Part shown: piece by piece, positions 44,880-53,960 of the stretch
How positions within the stretch are numbered: position 1 is the first letter of the stretch
Layout: each line of letters starts with the position of its first letter
Assembly (NCBI RefSeq): GCF_000302535.1
Contig: NC_018708.1
Coordinates: 1,922,001-1,986,000 of the forward strand
DNA from: Acidovorax sp. KKS102
Lineage (GTDB): Bacteria; Pseudomonadota; Gammaproteobacteria; Burkholderiales; Burkholderiaceae_C
Length of the DNA stretch: 64,000 nucleotides
Direction: 5' to 3'
Made by a program: the position numbers and the translations under genes
The notes under the pieces: model-generated
Told to the model about the DNA's origin: nothing
Seen by the model: the letters and a program-made list of their open reading frames with translations, nothing else
Database searches by the model: none

Positions 44880-44915
44880 AAAAACGAGATCGCGCGCGGT
44901 CTCGTTTTTTCTTTT
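44880..44915 (+). terminator. Rho-independent terminator of the DUF349 gene
   Basis: AAAACGAGA / TCTCGTTTT stem with a GC-rich loop followed by T-rich sequence, 56 bases after the stop. Confidence 0.85.
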
Positions 44916-44986
44916 GGGTGTGCGTGGGCCTGGTGACCCGTCCTGAATAGCGTTGACACCCAGGACGGTTAAAAACTCCAGCCGGA

Positions 44987-45823
44987 CTATCCGGCCAATG
45001 ACGCCCGATGCACTGCATCGGGCGTTTGCATTTTCAGCGACAGATGCGGTCGCTCGCAGTTATAGATGTCGACTGACTGCTCGACCATGCGTCTGGCCTG
45101 CCCCAGATCGGCGGGGCGCTGCAGCAAGAACTCACTCTTCAAGATGCCATTGACCCGCTCGGCCAGCGCGTTCTGGTAGCAGTCGTAGCCGTCCGTCATC
45201 GAGCAGATCACGCCGTGGCGCTTGTGCAGGGCCTGGTAGTACGTCGCGCAGTACTGGATACCCCTGTCGGAGTGGTGCACCAACTGTCGGCTGCTCTGTC
45301 GCCCCGAGAGCGCCATCTTCATGGCCTGCGCCACCTCTTCGGTCTGCAGGCTCTCATGCACGTGCCAGCCGACGATCTTCCTGGAATACGCATCCGTGAC
45401 CAGGCTCAGATAGACGAACTTGCCGTGTGTGGGCAAGTAGGTGATGTCAGCCACCCAGACCTGCTCGCTGCCGCTGGCGTGGATCTGTTGCGGCCCTACC
45501 TTGAGAAGGTTCGGATGGTGCCTGAAGCGGTGGTGACTGTCTGTTGTCTTGTGATACGCCCGCCGGGGTGCCACCAGCAGCCTGGCATTGCGCAGGACGT
45601 CGAACATTGCATCGCGGCCCAAGTCGATGCCTCGGCGCTGTAGCGGCTCCTGCAATAAGTGGTGCAGCTTGCGCGTGCCTATGCGTGGTTGGCGCATGCG
45701 CTGCTCGCGCACCAACTCCACCACCGTCTGCGCATTCGCCAAGCGATCGGCCTCGCGGCGCCTACCCTGGTAATACGCCTGACGGCTGTGGCCCATATGC
45801 TGGCAAGCCCTCTTCACGCTCAA
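44987..45823 (-). CDS. IS3-family transposase OrfB (DDE catalytic subunit)
   Basis: The 278-residue frame holds an HTH_21-like start (HMGHSRQAYYQGRRREADRL) and the rve integrase core. The DDE residues lie in WVADITYLPTHGKFVYLSLV, VHHSDRGIQYCA and NALAERVNGILKSEF. The formal first codon is TTG overlapping the OrfA stop. It is more likely made as an OrfAB fusion by -1 frameshifting at A AAA AAG (45862-45868), since no stop separates the shift site from this frame. Confidence 0.92.
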   Translation of the reverse strand: MSVKRACQHMGHSRQAYYQGRRREADRLANAQTVVELVREQRMRQPRIGTRKLHHLLQEPLQRRGIDLGRDAMFDVLRNARLLVAPRRAYHKTTDSHHRFRHHPNLLKVGPQQIHASGSEQVWVADITYLPTHGKFVYLSLVTDAYSRKIVGWHVHESLQTEEVAQAMKMALSGRQSSRQLVHHSDRGIQYCATYYQALHKRHGVICSMTDGYDCYQNALAERVNGILKSEFLLQRPADLGQARRMVEQSVDIYNCERPHLSLKMQTPDAVHRASLAG

Positions 45824-46215
45824 CCCTGCGATGAGGTTTTGCGCGAGGACTTGCCCAAAGGCTTTTTTACGATGCGCACCCCATAGTCCTTGCGCAGCAC
45901 GTCGATGACGGCTTCGAATAGCCTGGCCTTCTCCTGCGCCTGTGCGAGCTGCACCTGCAGCGCCTTGATCTGCTGCTCGGGCGTGAGAGCAACAGTGTTC
46001 TTCTTGTCTATCGGCATGGCTGCAGATGATGCCGCAGGACTCCAGCCCAGGCGACCGTGCTTGCGCAGCCAGACCAGAACCGTCGAGCGACCCTGGATGC
46101 CGTAGTGCTGCTGCGCCTGTTTGTACGTGAGCTCGCCTTTTTCCACCTGCTCCACCACCGCCAACTTAAAGGCCAGTGTGTAGTCGCGCTGCGTGCGTTT
46201 GACACTTGATTCCAT
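45820..46215 (-). CDS. IS3-family transposase OrfA (DNA-binding subunit)
   Basis: The 131-residue protein has a helix-turn-helix (YTLAFKLAVVEQVEKGELTY...YGIQGRSTVLVWLRKHG) that binds the element's ends, and a leucine-zipper-like region (ALTPEQQIKALQVQLAQAQEKARLFEAVIDVL). Near its 3' end the zero-frame codons GTA AAA AAG contain the heptamer A AAA AAG, the standard bacterial -1 slip site. Slippage there leads into OrfB. Confidence 0.9.
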   Translation of the reverse strand: MESSVKRTQRDYTLAFKLAVVEQVEKGELTYKQAQQHYGIQGRSTVLVWLRKHGRLGWSPAASSAAMPIDKKNTVALTPEQQIKALQVQLAQAQEKARLFEAVIDVLRKDYGVRIVKKPLGKSSRKTSSQG

Positions 46216-46276
46216 GACACATACCCTTTTTGAAAGGTCCTCGTGTCAACGCCAGGCAGGACGGGTCTGGAAAACA

Positions 46277-46306
46277 AAAAAGCCGTTGCGAATGCAACGG
46301 CTTTTT
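46277..46306. terminator. Terminator downstream of the first tRNA-Leu
   Basis: AAAAAGCCGTTGC / GCAACGGCTTTTT is a 13-bp perfect stem with a four-base loop, reading as terminator for the minus-strand tRNA. The IS right end is ten bases away. Confidence 0.88.
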
Positions 46307-46313
46307 ATGTGTT

Positions 46314-46398
<85 letters not shown>

Positions 46399-46599
46399 TT
46401 TCAGATCAGCTTCGAATTATAGGATGTTTTTTGGGGCATTCGGAGAACTTGCTCATTTTTTTGAAAATTTTGTGCGAAGGTCCAGGCGCGGGGGCTGGCT
46501 TGTCGCGGTCACCACAACCTCCCGCATGGCCCGACCGCCGCGCCGGGTCTGGCCCGGCAGGGCTGGGTGTTTTTGCGTGTGCATGACGCGCCGGAAAAT

Positions 46600-46627
46600 A
46601 AAAAAGCCGCTGTATGTGCAGCGGCTT
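46600..46627 (-). terminator. Terminator downstream of the second tRNA-Leu
   Basis: On the minus strand AAGCCGCTG / CAGCGGCTT (9 bp, six-base loop) is followed by T6ATTTT. It separates the two tRNA genes into independent transcripts. Confidence 0.85.
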
Positions 46628-46664
46628 CGATATTTTGAAAACCTTGGCTGGTTCTCGTTAAACT

Positions 46665-46749
<85 letters not shown>

Positions 46750-46768
46750 ATTTCAGGAAAGACTAAGA

Positions 46769-49102
46769 TTGTATAACAAAAAATCCACCTCCGGCACGCA
46801 GCCCGCTCCACATTTGTCGCAAGAGATCGAAGGCAGCGTGCAAGGGCACCGTGATGGACACGGTTTCGTCATCCGCGACGATGGCGAAGGCGATATCTAT
46901 ATTCCCCCGAATGAAATGCGCGCCGTCCTGCACAAGGACCGCGTGCGTGTGCGCATCGTGCGCCAGGACCGCCGTGGCCGGCCCGAAGGCCGCGTTGTGG
47001 AAATCATCGAGCGCCCGCCACAGCCCATCATCGGCCGCCTGCTGCAGGAAAGCGGTGTCTGGCTGGTGGCGCCGGAGGACAAGCGCTACGGCCAGGATGT
47101 GCTGATCCCCAAGGGGGCCACCGGCGCCGCCAAGCCGGGACAGGTCGTGGTGGTCGAGCTGACCGAGCCGCCCGCGCTGTTTGGCCAGCCTGTGGGCCGC
47201 ATCACCGAGGTGCTGGGTGAAGTCGACGACCCGGGCATGGAGATCGAGATTGCCGTGCGCAAGTACGGCGTGCCACACGAATTCTCAGAGGAATGCCTGG
47301 CCCAGGCCAAAGCCCTGCCCGACAAGGTGCGTGCGCAGGACAAGAAACGCCGCGTAGACCTGACCGACGTGCCCCTGGTCACCATCGACGGCGAAGACGC
47401 GCGCGACTTCGACGATGCCGTGTACTGCGAGCCCGCCAAGGTCGGCCGCAGCAAGGGCTGGCGCCTGCTGGTGGCCATTGCCGACGTGAGCCACTACGTG
47501 GAGACCGGCAGCGCCATCGACATCGACGCCTACGACCGCGCTACCAGCGTCTACTTCCCGCGCCGCGTGATTCCCATGCTGCCCGAGAAGCTGTCCAACG
47601 GCCTGTGTTCGCTCAACCCCGAGGTGGAGCGCCTGTGCATGGTCTGCGACATGCTGGTCACGGCTAAAGGCGAGGTGCACGCCTACCAGTTCTACCCGGC
47701 TGTGATGTTCAGCCACGCGCGCTTTACGTATACCGAGGTGGCAGCCATCCTGGCCAACACGCGCGGACCCGAAGCCAGCAAGCGCAAGGACCGGGTCAAG
47801 GACCTGCTCAACCTGCACGATGTGTACCGCGCGTTGCTGGTGGCACGCCAAGCGCGCGGCGCGGTGGACTTCGAAACCACCGAGACACAGATCGTCTGTG
47901 ACGAAAACGGCCGCATCGAGAAGATCGTTCCCCGCACCCGTAACGATGCGCACAAGCTTATCGAAGAAGCCATGCTGGCCGCCAACGTGTGCAGCGCTGA
48001 CTTCATCGCGCAGGGCGGCCAGCCTGGCCTGTTCCGCGTGCACGAAGGCCCAACGCCCGAGAAGCAGGAGATCCTGCGCAACTACCTCAAGGCCATGGCT
48101 GTGGGCATGACGATTGGCGACGACCCCAAGCCGGGTGACTTCCAGGCGATTGCCGAGGCGACCAAGGAGCGGCCCGACGCGCAGCAGATCCACACCATGC
48201 TGCTGCGCTCCATGCAGCAGGCCATCTACACGCCCATCAACAGCGGCCACTTCGGGCTGGCCTTTGATGCCTACACCCACTTCACCAGCCCCATTCGTCG
48301 CTACCCCGACCTGCTGGTGCACCGGGTCATCAAGGCCATCCTGAACAAAACGCAGTACAAGCTACCTGCACTGCCCACACCGGGCGAGGCCCATGCCAAG
48401 CTGGCCAAGCGCCTGGCAGCACGTGTGGCCGCACCTGGCACCAAGCCGCGCAAGGACGTCAAGCCGCCCAGCCGCGAAACCCAGGCCTGGGAAGCTGCTG
48501 GCCTGCACTGCAGTGCCAACGAGCGCCGCGCCGATGAGGCCAGCCGCGACGTGGAAGCCTGGCTCAAGTGCAAGTACATGCGCGAGCACCTGGGTGAAGA
48601 ATACAGCGGCGTGGTGAGCGCCGCGACCAGCTTCGGCATCTTCGTGACGCTGGATGCGATGTATGTCGAAGGCCTGGTGCACATCACCGAGTTGGGCGGC
48701 GAATACTTCAAGTTCGATGAAGCACGCCAGGAGCTGCGTGGCGAACGCACGGGCATCCGTTATGCCATTGGTGCCCGCGTGCGGGTGCAGGTGAGCCGTG
48801 TGGACCTGGATGGCCGCAAGATCGACTTCCGCCTGGTACGCGAAGGCGAAGAGCTGCTGGGCCGTGCGCTCAAGGACAAGGGTGTTGGCGCTGATGGTGC
48901 AGGCGGCGGGGCCCGCAAGGCCGGTGGCCGTGCGGGTGGCCGCAAGGCCGACAAGGGCGCTGCGATGTCGGCCACCGAAAAGGCAGGCCTGACCCGCGAG
49001 CGCGCGGCGCGTTCGCCCATGCAGTCGCTGAAGGCGTCGGTCAAGAAGGCGGTGGCGGGCAAGTCCAGCAAGGGCAAGGCGCGCAAGCCACGCCGCGGCT
49101 GA
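46769..49102 (+). CDS. rnr: Ribonuclease R
   Basis: The start is placed at a TTG with AGGAAA eight bases upstream. Frame homology starts soon after (PHLSQEIEGSVQGHRDGHGF), giving 777 residues. Upstream codons in this frame are antisense to the tRNA genes. The order is cold-shock domain (about 15-90), RNB catalytic domain (about 195-530; DITDVPLVTIDGEDARDFDDA holds the metal-binding Asp residues), S1 domain (about 605-690; GVVSAATSFGIFVTLDAM) and a basic Lys/Arg-rich tail. It degrades structured RNA from the 3' end. Confidence 0.94.
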   Translation: MYNKKSTSGTQPAPHLSQEIEGSVQGHRDGHGFVIRDDGEGDIYIPPNEMRAVLHKDRVRVRIVRQDRRGRPEGRVVEIIERPPQPIIGRLLQESGVWLVAPEDKRYGQDVLIPKGATGAAKPGQVVVVELTEPPALFGQPVGRITEVLGEVDDPGMEIEIAVRKYGVPHEFSEECLAQAKALPDKVRAQDKKRRVDLTDVPLVTIDGEDARDFDDAVYCEPAKVGRSKGWRLLVAIADVSHYVETGSAIDIDAYDRATSVYFPRRVIPMLPEKLSNGLCSLNPEVERLCMVCDMLVTAKGEVHAYQFYPAVMFSHARFTYTEVAAILANTRGPEASKRKDRVKDLLNLHDVYRALLVARQARGAVDFETTETQIVCDENGRIEKIVPRTRNDAHKLIEEAMLAANVCSADFIAQGGQPGLFRVHEGPTPEKQEILRNYLKAMAVGMTIGDDPKPGDFQAIAEATKERPDAQQIHTMLLRSMQQAIYTPINSGHFGLAFDAYTHFTSPIRRYPDLLVHRVIKAILNKTQYKLPALPTPGEAHAKLAKRLAARVAAPGTKPRKDVKPPSRETQAWEAAGLHCSANERRADEASRDVEAWLKCKYMREHLGEEYSGVVSAATSFGIFVTLDAMYVEGLVHITELGGEYFKFDEARQELRGERTGIRYAIGARVRVQVSRVDLDGRKIDFRLVREGEELLGRALKDKGVGADGAGGGARKAGGRAGGRKADKGAAMSATEKAGLTRERAARSPMQSLKASVKKAVAGKSSKGKARKPRRG

Positions 49103-49144
49103 CGGCCCTGTGCTGGTGGGCCTGAGGGCTTCCAGTTCAGCTTG

Positions 49145-49205
49145 CAAATTGCTACTTAATTGATAGCCGCTAGCGCATATTTAACATGCGCTAGCGGCTA
49201 TTTTT
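49145..49205 (-). repeat. Interspersed repeat, copy 6, forming a perfect hairpin/terminator
   Basis: ATAGCCGCTAGCGCAT / ATGCGCTAGCGGCTAT is a 16-bp perfect stem with a seven-base loop, followed by TTTTTATT on the + side. It can terminate rnr. The hydrolase gene on the minus strand reads into it and takes its stop codon from the loop. Confidence 0.75.
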
Positions 49206-50254
49206 ATTGGTGAGCTGGCTTCGTTTTGATCCAGAAAGCGCGCATACCTGTGCGCCGTGTCGGCGGGCGCTTCCATCATGGGCAGATGGCCGATGCCGGG
49301 CAGGGCCTCCAGTTGCGCTTGGGGCAATAGCTTTTGCAAAGGCTGAAGGCCCGAACGGTCAAACACGCGGTCTTTATCGCCCCACAACACGAGCACGCGG
49401 TGCTGCTGCAAGTCGCCCAGCCGTTGCTCCAGCAGATAGCGGTCTTTGAGCTGCGCATCCCACAGGCGGGCGTTGGACGGGGCATTGCGCAGTGCTGCCT
49501 GCTCCGTGGCGTGCAGGATGGGGTACGGCAGGAACGGGCGTTTTTCAAACACTAGGTCCATCATGGCGCGGAAGGCTGCGGCGTCGTGGGCCACCAGCGG
49601 GCGTTGCCCGGCGTCGATAAGGCGGTCCATGGTGCTGGGCTGTGGTGAGCGGATGCCATGGGGCGCGCCGATGAAAGCCACGCTGGCCACGCGCTCGGGG
49701 TGCTGCAGCGCAAACAGCGCGGCAATGGTGCCGCCCATGGAGTTGCCCGCGAGGTGGGCCTTCTCAATGCCCAGCGCGTCCAGCAGCGCGCCCAGGCGTT
49801 GGATGTGCGCGGCGTAGTCGTAAGGTTGGTCGTTCAGCCGCGTGCTTTCGCCAAAACCGGGGAAGTCTGGGGCAATCACCCGGTACTGCCCAGTGAGGGG
49901 GCGCGCAAAATCCACCCAATGGTCCTTCTCCGCAAAAATGCCGTGCAGCAGCACCAGGGGCGTGGCGCTCGGGTTGCCGGGCGCCGGTTGGGATGGCGCA
50001 CCGCTGTCCAGGTAGTGAATGGCGTGCAGCGCAGCAGTGGTGGTTTTCTCTTCCATGCCCGAGAGGCTGCGGTTGAGGTGGAGCAGGGGCTCCTTCAGCA
50101 GCGACGGTGCGCCGTAGTAGAGGCCTACGCAGCACAGGGCCAGAGCGGCGGCAATAGAAAAGAAGGCAATGCGTTTCAAGAACCAGTCTCCAAAAGAACG
50201 ATGGGATGCGTGGCGCTGCGAGGGTGCGCTGGGGCCGGGCAAGGCTACCGACAA
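49181..50254 (-). CDS. Membrane-anchored alpha/beta hydrolase
   Basis: The 357-residue protein has an N-terminal anchor (about 28-48, IAFFSIAAALALCCVGLYYG). The hydrolase fold shows VLLHGIFAEKDHW, APDFPGFGEST, the nucleophile elbow LAGNSMGGTIA, the acid in LWGDKDRVF and the His in PGIGHLPMME. The substrate is unknown; meta-cleavage hydrolases and lipases are related. The last eight residues (IKIAASAC) and the stop codon come from the adjoining repeat. Confidence 0.85.
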   Translation of the reverse strand: MSVALPGPSAPSQRHASHRSFGDWFLKRIAFFSIAAALALCCVGLYYGAPSLLKEPLLHLNRSLSGMEEKTTTAALHAIHYLDSGAPSQPAPGNPSATPLVLLHGIFAEKDHWVDFARPLTGQYRVIAPDFPGFGESTRLNDQPYDYAAHIQRLGALLDALGIEKAHLAGNSMGGTIAALFALQHPERVASVAFIGAPHGIRSPQPSTMDRLIDAGQRPLVAHDAAAFRAMMDLVFEKRPFLPYPILHATEQAALRNAPSNARLWDAQLKDRYLLEQRLGDLQQHRVLVLWGDKDRVFDRSGLQPLQKLLPQAQLEALPGIGHLPMMEAPADTAHRYARFLDQNEASSPIKIAASAC

Positions 50255-50283
50255 CCGTGCCGCAAGACTTGTAGGTTTGGGCT

Positions 50284-51033
50284 ATGCCGCAGCGCACGAA
50301 CACCCTGACGCTGGGCATTGACCGCGCGCTGTACGTGGGCGAGATCCCGGCTACGGGTTGGCACTGCCATGCATCGCCCGTGCTGCTGATGGGGCTCTCG
50401 GGCCGGTTTGCGTTGCACTGGGGTGCGGGGCGGATGGAGACCTGCCACAGCGCGCTGGTGGATGCCGGGGTGGAGCATCTGTTCGACCCCTGCGGTGAAG
50501 TGGTGGCGCTGGTGTACCTGGAGCCCGACTCGCCGGAGGCGCGCAGCCTGCGCAGTGTGTTCCGGCAGCAGGGTGGCGTGCTGCTGGATGTGGCAACGCC
50601 GGTGGGTGCGCGTGCGGCCATCGAGGGCCATCTGCGCGCCTTTGATCTACCGGCCCTGCTTCAGCACCATCTGCTGCAGGCGGCGCCTCCGCTGGACCCG
50701 CGCGTGGCCCATAGCCTGAATGCCCTGCGCCGCCCGCAGCAGGAGCAGGGGCGTCTGGCGCGTTCGGGGCTAGCGTCCGGGGTGCAGCTGTCGGCCTCGC
50801 GCTTCAACCATTTGTTCCGCGCCGAAATGGGCGTGAGCCTGCGCAGCTACCGCGTGTGGTCGCAAGTGCGCCTGGCCATGGCCGGGCTGGCAGTCAGCCC
50901 GCGCCTGACGGATGCGGCGCTGCACGGCGACTTTGCGGACTCGGCGCATTTCAGCCGCATGTTCCGCCAGACCTTTGGCATGATGCCGTCGAGCGTGCTC
51001 AAGCCGCTGAAGCAGGTCACGCTGTTGGATTGA
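50284..51033 (+). CDS. AraC-family transcriptional regulator
   Basis: The 249-residue protein has a cupin-like N-terminal domain (GWHCHASPVLLMGLSGRFAL) and an AraC DNA-binding domain. The C-terminal helices read LSASRFNHLFRAEMGVSLRSY and AALHGDFADSAHFSRMFRQTFG, followed by MMPSSVLK. It is divergent from the hydrolase gene, with 29 bases between starts, and may control it. No effector can be named. Confidence 0.83.
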   Translation: MPQRTNTLTLGIDRALYVGEIPATGWHCHASPVLLMGLSGRFALHWGAGRMETCHSALVDAGVEHLFDPCGEVVALVYLEPDSPEARSLRSVFRQQGGVLLDVATPVGARAAIEGHLRAFDLPALLQHHLLQAAPPLDPRVAHSLNALRRPQQEQGRLARSGLASGVQLSASRFNHLFRAEMGVSLRSYRVWSQVRLAMAGLAVSPRLTDAALHGDFADSAHFSRMFRQTFGMMPSSVLKPLKQVTLLD

Positions 51034-51039
51034 CCCCTG

Positions 51040-52578
51040 TCACCCGCCCACGCGCCGGGCCAGTGCGCTGGCGGTAAGGGCCAGGCCCGCAGGCCACGCA
51101 TCTGCGGCCTGTCCGTGCTGGTACACCGCTTCGCTCGCTGCACGCCATGCGCTGGCGCCAGCGGCCAGGTGCGCGCCCACCATGCCCGCCAGCACATCGC
51201 CCGTGCCCGCCGTGGCCAGCCGCGCATTGCCCGTGGGGTTGATGGCCGGGACGCGGTCGGGGGCGGCAATCACGGTACCCGAACCCTTGAGCACAGCCAC
51301 GCAGTTGAACTGGTCTGCAAGTTGTTGCGCGGCATCCAGTCGGTCGGCCTGGACCTCGGCCGTGGTCAGGCCCAGCAGGCGCGCGGCCTCCAGCGGGTGG
51401 GGGGTGATGACCGTGGGCTGCCCATGCTGCCCACGTGCCACCACCAGCGCATGCAATGCGGCCTGGGTGGCGATGGTGTTGAGTGCATCGGCATCCAGCA
51501 CCAGGCGCGCTGCGCGGGGGATGACTTCGGGCAGCACGTGTGCGATGGCCTGGCCGCCGCCACAGCCGCAGACCACGGTGAGCTGCTCCAGCGCCAGCGC
51601 GTCAAAGCGGCGCAGCATCAGTTCAGGCTGCTGCGGGTCCAGTTGCAGATGCCCGTCGTCCAGCAGCGCCACCAGCACCCGGCCCGCACCGCTGTGCAGG
51701 GCAGCCGATGCGGCCAGCAAGGCGGCGCCCGCCATGCCCATGCCGCGTGCTGCCAAACCTTCGCCACCCACCACGGCGACATCGCCATAGCTGCCCTTGT
51801 GGCTGGCATGGGCGCGGGGAGCAGGGAGGGCGGGGCCAGAGAGCCAGGCGTTGGGCGGCTCATGCCCGGGTTCTACGCCCAGATCATCCAGCCAGACTTG
51901 GCCTGCTGCGTCCCGCCCGGCAGCGGTGAACAGGCCGGGCTTGAGGGTGAGCAGGCTCAGCGTGTGGCGTGGCGGGGGCGTGCGCTGGCGGAGGAGGTAG
52001 TGCGGGTGGGGTGCGGTATCGGGCGTGAGGCCTGCAGCAAACTGGCCGGTGTCTGCGTCCAGCCCGCTGGGCAGGTCCACGGCCAGCACGGGCGCCGGAC
52101 TGTGGTTCAGGGCTTGCAGACAGGCCTGGAGTCGGGCATCGGGTGCGCGCGCAGCGCTGCCGGGTGAAGACGAGACGCCAATGCCCAGCAGTGCATCGAT
52201 GCACAAGTCGTTGGCATCCAGGTCGTCGGGTGCTGTGTCTGCCCAGGCCACGCCTGCATCCCGCGCGCGCTGCCACGATGCCTTGGCGTCGGCCGGGGCC
52301 GTATCGGGCTGGCCCAGCCAGGTCACGACCACTTTGCGGCCACTGCGTTGCAGGTGCATCGCGGCCTCCAGCCCGTCACCACCGTTGTTGCCGGGGCCGC
52401 AGGCAATCCAAACGGTGCGTGCGTGCGGAGCCAATGCCTGGGCCAGTTGCGCCACGGCCAGGCCGGCGCGTTGCATGAGGGTATGTGGGGGCAGGGTGGC
52501 CGCCGCCGCTTTCTCCAGGCGGCGTGTGGCGGCTGTGTTGAACAGGGGATGAGGCTGGTGGGGGGCGATGCGGTGCAT
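51040..52578 (-). CDS. nnr: Bifunctional NAD(P)H-hydrate epimerase and ADP-dependent dehydratase
   Basis: The 512-residue repair enzyme restores hydrated NADH and NADPH. The N-terminal YjeF_N epimerase domain has IACGPGNNGGDGLEAAMHL. The C-terminal ribokinase-like dehydratase domain has KGSYGDVAVVGGEGL, ITPHPLEAARLLG, LKGSGTVIAAPD and the signature TGNARLATAGTGDVLAGMV. The start MHRIAPHQPHPLF is preferred over one 14 codons upstream. It is convergent with the AraC gene. Confidence 0.92.
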   Translation of the reverse strand: MHRIAPHQPHPLFNTAATRRLEKAAAATLPPHTLMQRAGLAVAQLAQALAPHARTVWIACGPGNNGGDGLEAAMHLQRSGRKVVVTWLGQPDTAPADAKASWQRARDAGVAWADTAPDDLDANDLCIDALLGIGVSSSPGSAARAPDARLQACLQALNHSPAPVLAVDLPSGLDADTGQFAAGLTPDTAPHPHYLLRQRTPPPRHTLSLLTLKPGLFTAAGRDAAGQVWLDDLGVEPGHEPPNAWLSGPALPAPRAHASHKGSYGDVAVVGGEGLAARGMGMAGAALLAASAALHSGAGRVLVALLDDGHLQLDPQQPELMLRRFDALALEQLTVVCGCGGGQAIAHVLPEVIPRAARLVLDADALNTIATQAALHALVVARGQHGQPTVITPHPLEAARLLGLTTAEVQADRLDAAQQLADQFNCVAVLKGSGTVIAAPDRVPAINPTGNARLATAGTGDVLAGMVGAHLAAGASAWRAASEAVYQHGQAADAWPAGLALTASALARRVGG

Positions 52579-52662
52579 GGGGCGAGGGCAGGGGCGCTGC
52601 AAACGGCAGGCGCCTGCCATTGTGCGCCGCCGCTTCCCGCTTTGAAAATATCCCAGGTGGGG

Positions 52663-53895
52663 TCAGAACCGCCGCATGCCCAGCCCGTCCAGCGGCACCT
52701 CGGGTTCGCGCTGCGCGATCAGGTCGGCCAGTGCCCGCGCACTGCCGCAGGCCAGGGCCCAGCCCCCTGCGCCGTGGCCGGTGTTGAGCCACAGGCCCGG
52801 CACGCCGCTGGCGCCCACCACCGGGGCACCGTCGGGCAGCATGGTTCGCGCGCCGCGCCAGATCTGCAGGTTGGATGACAGCTGGGCGCCACCGGGGAAC
52901 CAGTCGTTCAGCGTGCGGTACAGACGCTGCAACGTGGGGGTGTGGTGCTCGGCCTCGGCCCCCGCCAGTTCGGCGCCGCCGGCAATGCGCACGCGCTGGC
53001 CCAGGCGGGTGATGGAGATTTGCTGGCCCGCATCGACCACGCTGGCGCGCGGGGCGTGGGTGGATTCGCGCAGCGGGGCGCTCACGGAGTAGCCATAGAC
53101 GGCTGCCATGGGCAGGCCCAGGCCCAGTGCGGGCAGCAGCGTGGCCGATGCCATGCCCGCGCACAGCACCACGGCATCAAAGCGGCGCAGGTCTGTTTCG
53201 CCCTGCAGCACCACGCCGGTGGGGCTGGTGCCGACGCGGTCCACCCGGGTGTTGAACACAAACTGCACACTCGCCCCCTGGATGCCCTGGCGCAGCAGCT
53301 GCGCGAACAGCCGGCAGTTGCCTGCGCGCGCATCGGGCAGGTGGATGGCGCCCGCCAGCGGCGCCTCGGGCGAGAGGCCGGGCTCGATCTGGCGTGCTGC
53401 ATCGGCGTCGATCTCGCGCAGGGCCACGCCGTTGTCGCGCAGCACTTGCAGCGCGGGTTGCAGGCGGGCGCTGTCTTCCTCCGTGCGCAGCAGCACCAGG
53501 CGGCCGTCGCTGGCTTCAAAGTCCAGCTCGTGCTGGCTGGCAATGGCCTGCAGGCGTGCCTGGCTGTATTGCGCCAAGCGCTCGACAGCAGCGGCCGGGG
53601 CGCTGTTGCTGCGCGCCGTGCTGCGCCAACGCCGCAGCCAGGACCAGTTGGCACGGGTCAGGCCGCCTGCCACGCGCAGGGTGGCCTGTGCGCCCATCAG
53701 CCGCAGTGGCTGGCCGAAGCCCGGCAGCGCCCAGGGGCTGAGCAGGTGGGGCGCCAGGAGCCCGGCAGTGGCAAAGCTGGCCTCCTCGGCGGCCGCACTG
53801 CGCTGTTCAAACACCGTGACTTCGTGGCCGTCGCTGGCCAGTTCGTACGCGGTGGTGACGCCGACAATGCCGGCGCCCACGATGGCAATCTTCAT
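52663..53895 (-). CDS. dadA: D-amino acid dehydrogenase, small-subunit type (FAD)
   Basis: The chosen start (MKIAIVGAGIVGVTTAYELA) gives 410 residues. The GxGxxG dinucleotide motif is at the N-terminus, followed by EVTVFEQRSAAAEEASFATAGLLAPHLLSPWALPG. RFDAVVLCAGMASATLLPALG and WLNTGHGAGGWALACGSARALADLI are DAO-family stretches. It should oxidise D-amino acids, passing electrons to the respiratory chain. Assignment to DadA rather than a related glycine/sarcosine oxidase rests on overall pattern. Confidence 0.82.
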   Translation of the reverse strand: MKIAIVGAGIVGVTTAYELASDGHEVTVFEQRSAAAEEASFATAGLLAPHLLSPWALPGFGQPLRLMGAQATLRVAGGLTRANWSWLRRWRSTARSNSAPAAAVERLAQYSQARLQAIASQHELDFEASDGRLVLLRTEEDSARLQPALQVLRDNGVALREIDADAARQIEPGLSPEAPLAGAIHLPDARAGNCRLFAQLLRQGIQGASVQFVFNTRVDRVGTSPTGVVLQGETDLRRFDAVVLCAGMASATLLPALGLGLPMAAVYGYSVSAPLRESTHAPRASVVDAGQQISITRLGQRVRIAGGAELAGAEAEHHTPTLQRLYRTLNDWFPGGAQLSSNLQIWRGARTMLPDGAPVVGASGVPGLWLNTGHGAGGWALACGSARALADLIAQREPEVPLDGLGMRRF

Positions 53896-53905
53896 GAATT
53901 TGGGT

Positions 53906-53960
53906 GTTTTTGGCTTCAAGCGCAAGTGGATCATGCGCTGGTAGCTATTATTTTTGTAGT
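53906..53960 (+). repeat. Interspersed repeat, copy 5
   Basis: TTTTTGGCTTCAAGCGCAAG then TCATGCGCTGGTAGCTATTA match copy 1. The amidase stop codon lies inside it. Confidence 0.65.

Larger units (their letters stand above)
44934..46267 (-). mobile_element. IS3-family insertion sequence, complete
   Basis: The element is about 1,334 bp. Its ends share GACCCGTCCTG, GCGTTGACAC and AGGAC as imperfect terminal inverted repeats (left from 44935, right to 46267). A TGG flanks both sides (44931-44933 and 46268-46270), which fits a 3-bp target duplication; the outermost base on the left is uncertain. It encodes OrfA and OrfB with a slippery heptamer. It lies between the DUF349 terminator and the tRNA-Leu terminator, so no gene is broken. 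Both reading frames look intact, so it may be active. Confidence 0.88.

Noticed and set aside
41944-45018. 1,024-codon minus-strand open frame
   Set aside because: It is antisense to the DUF349 gene and runs into the IS; no domain is recognised.
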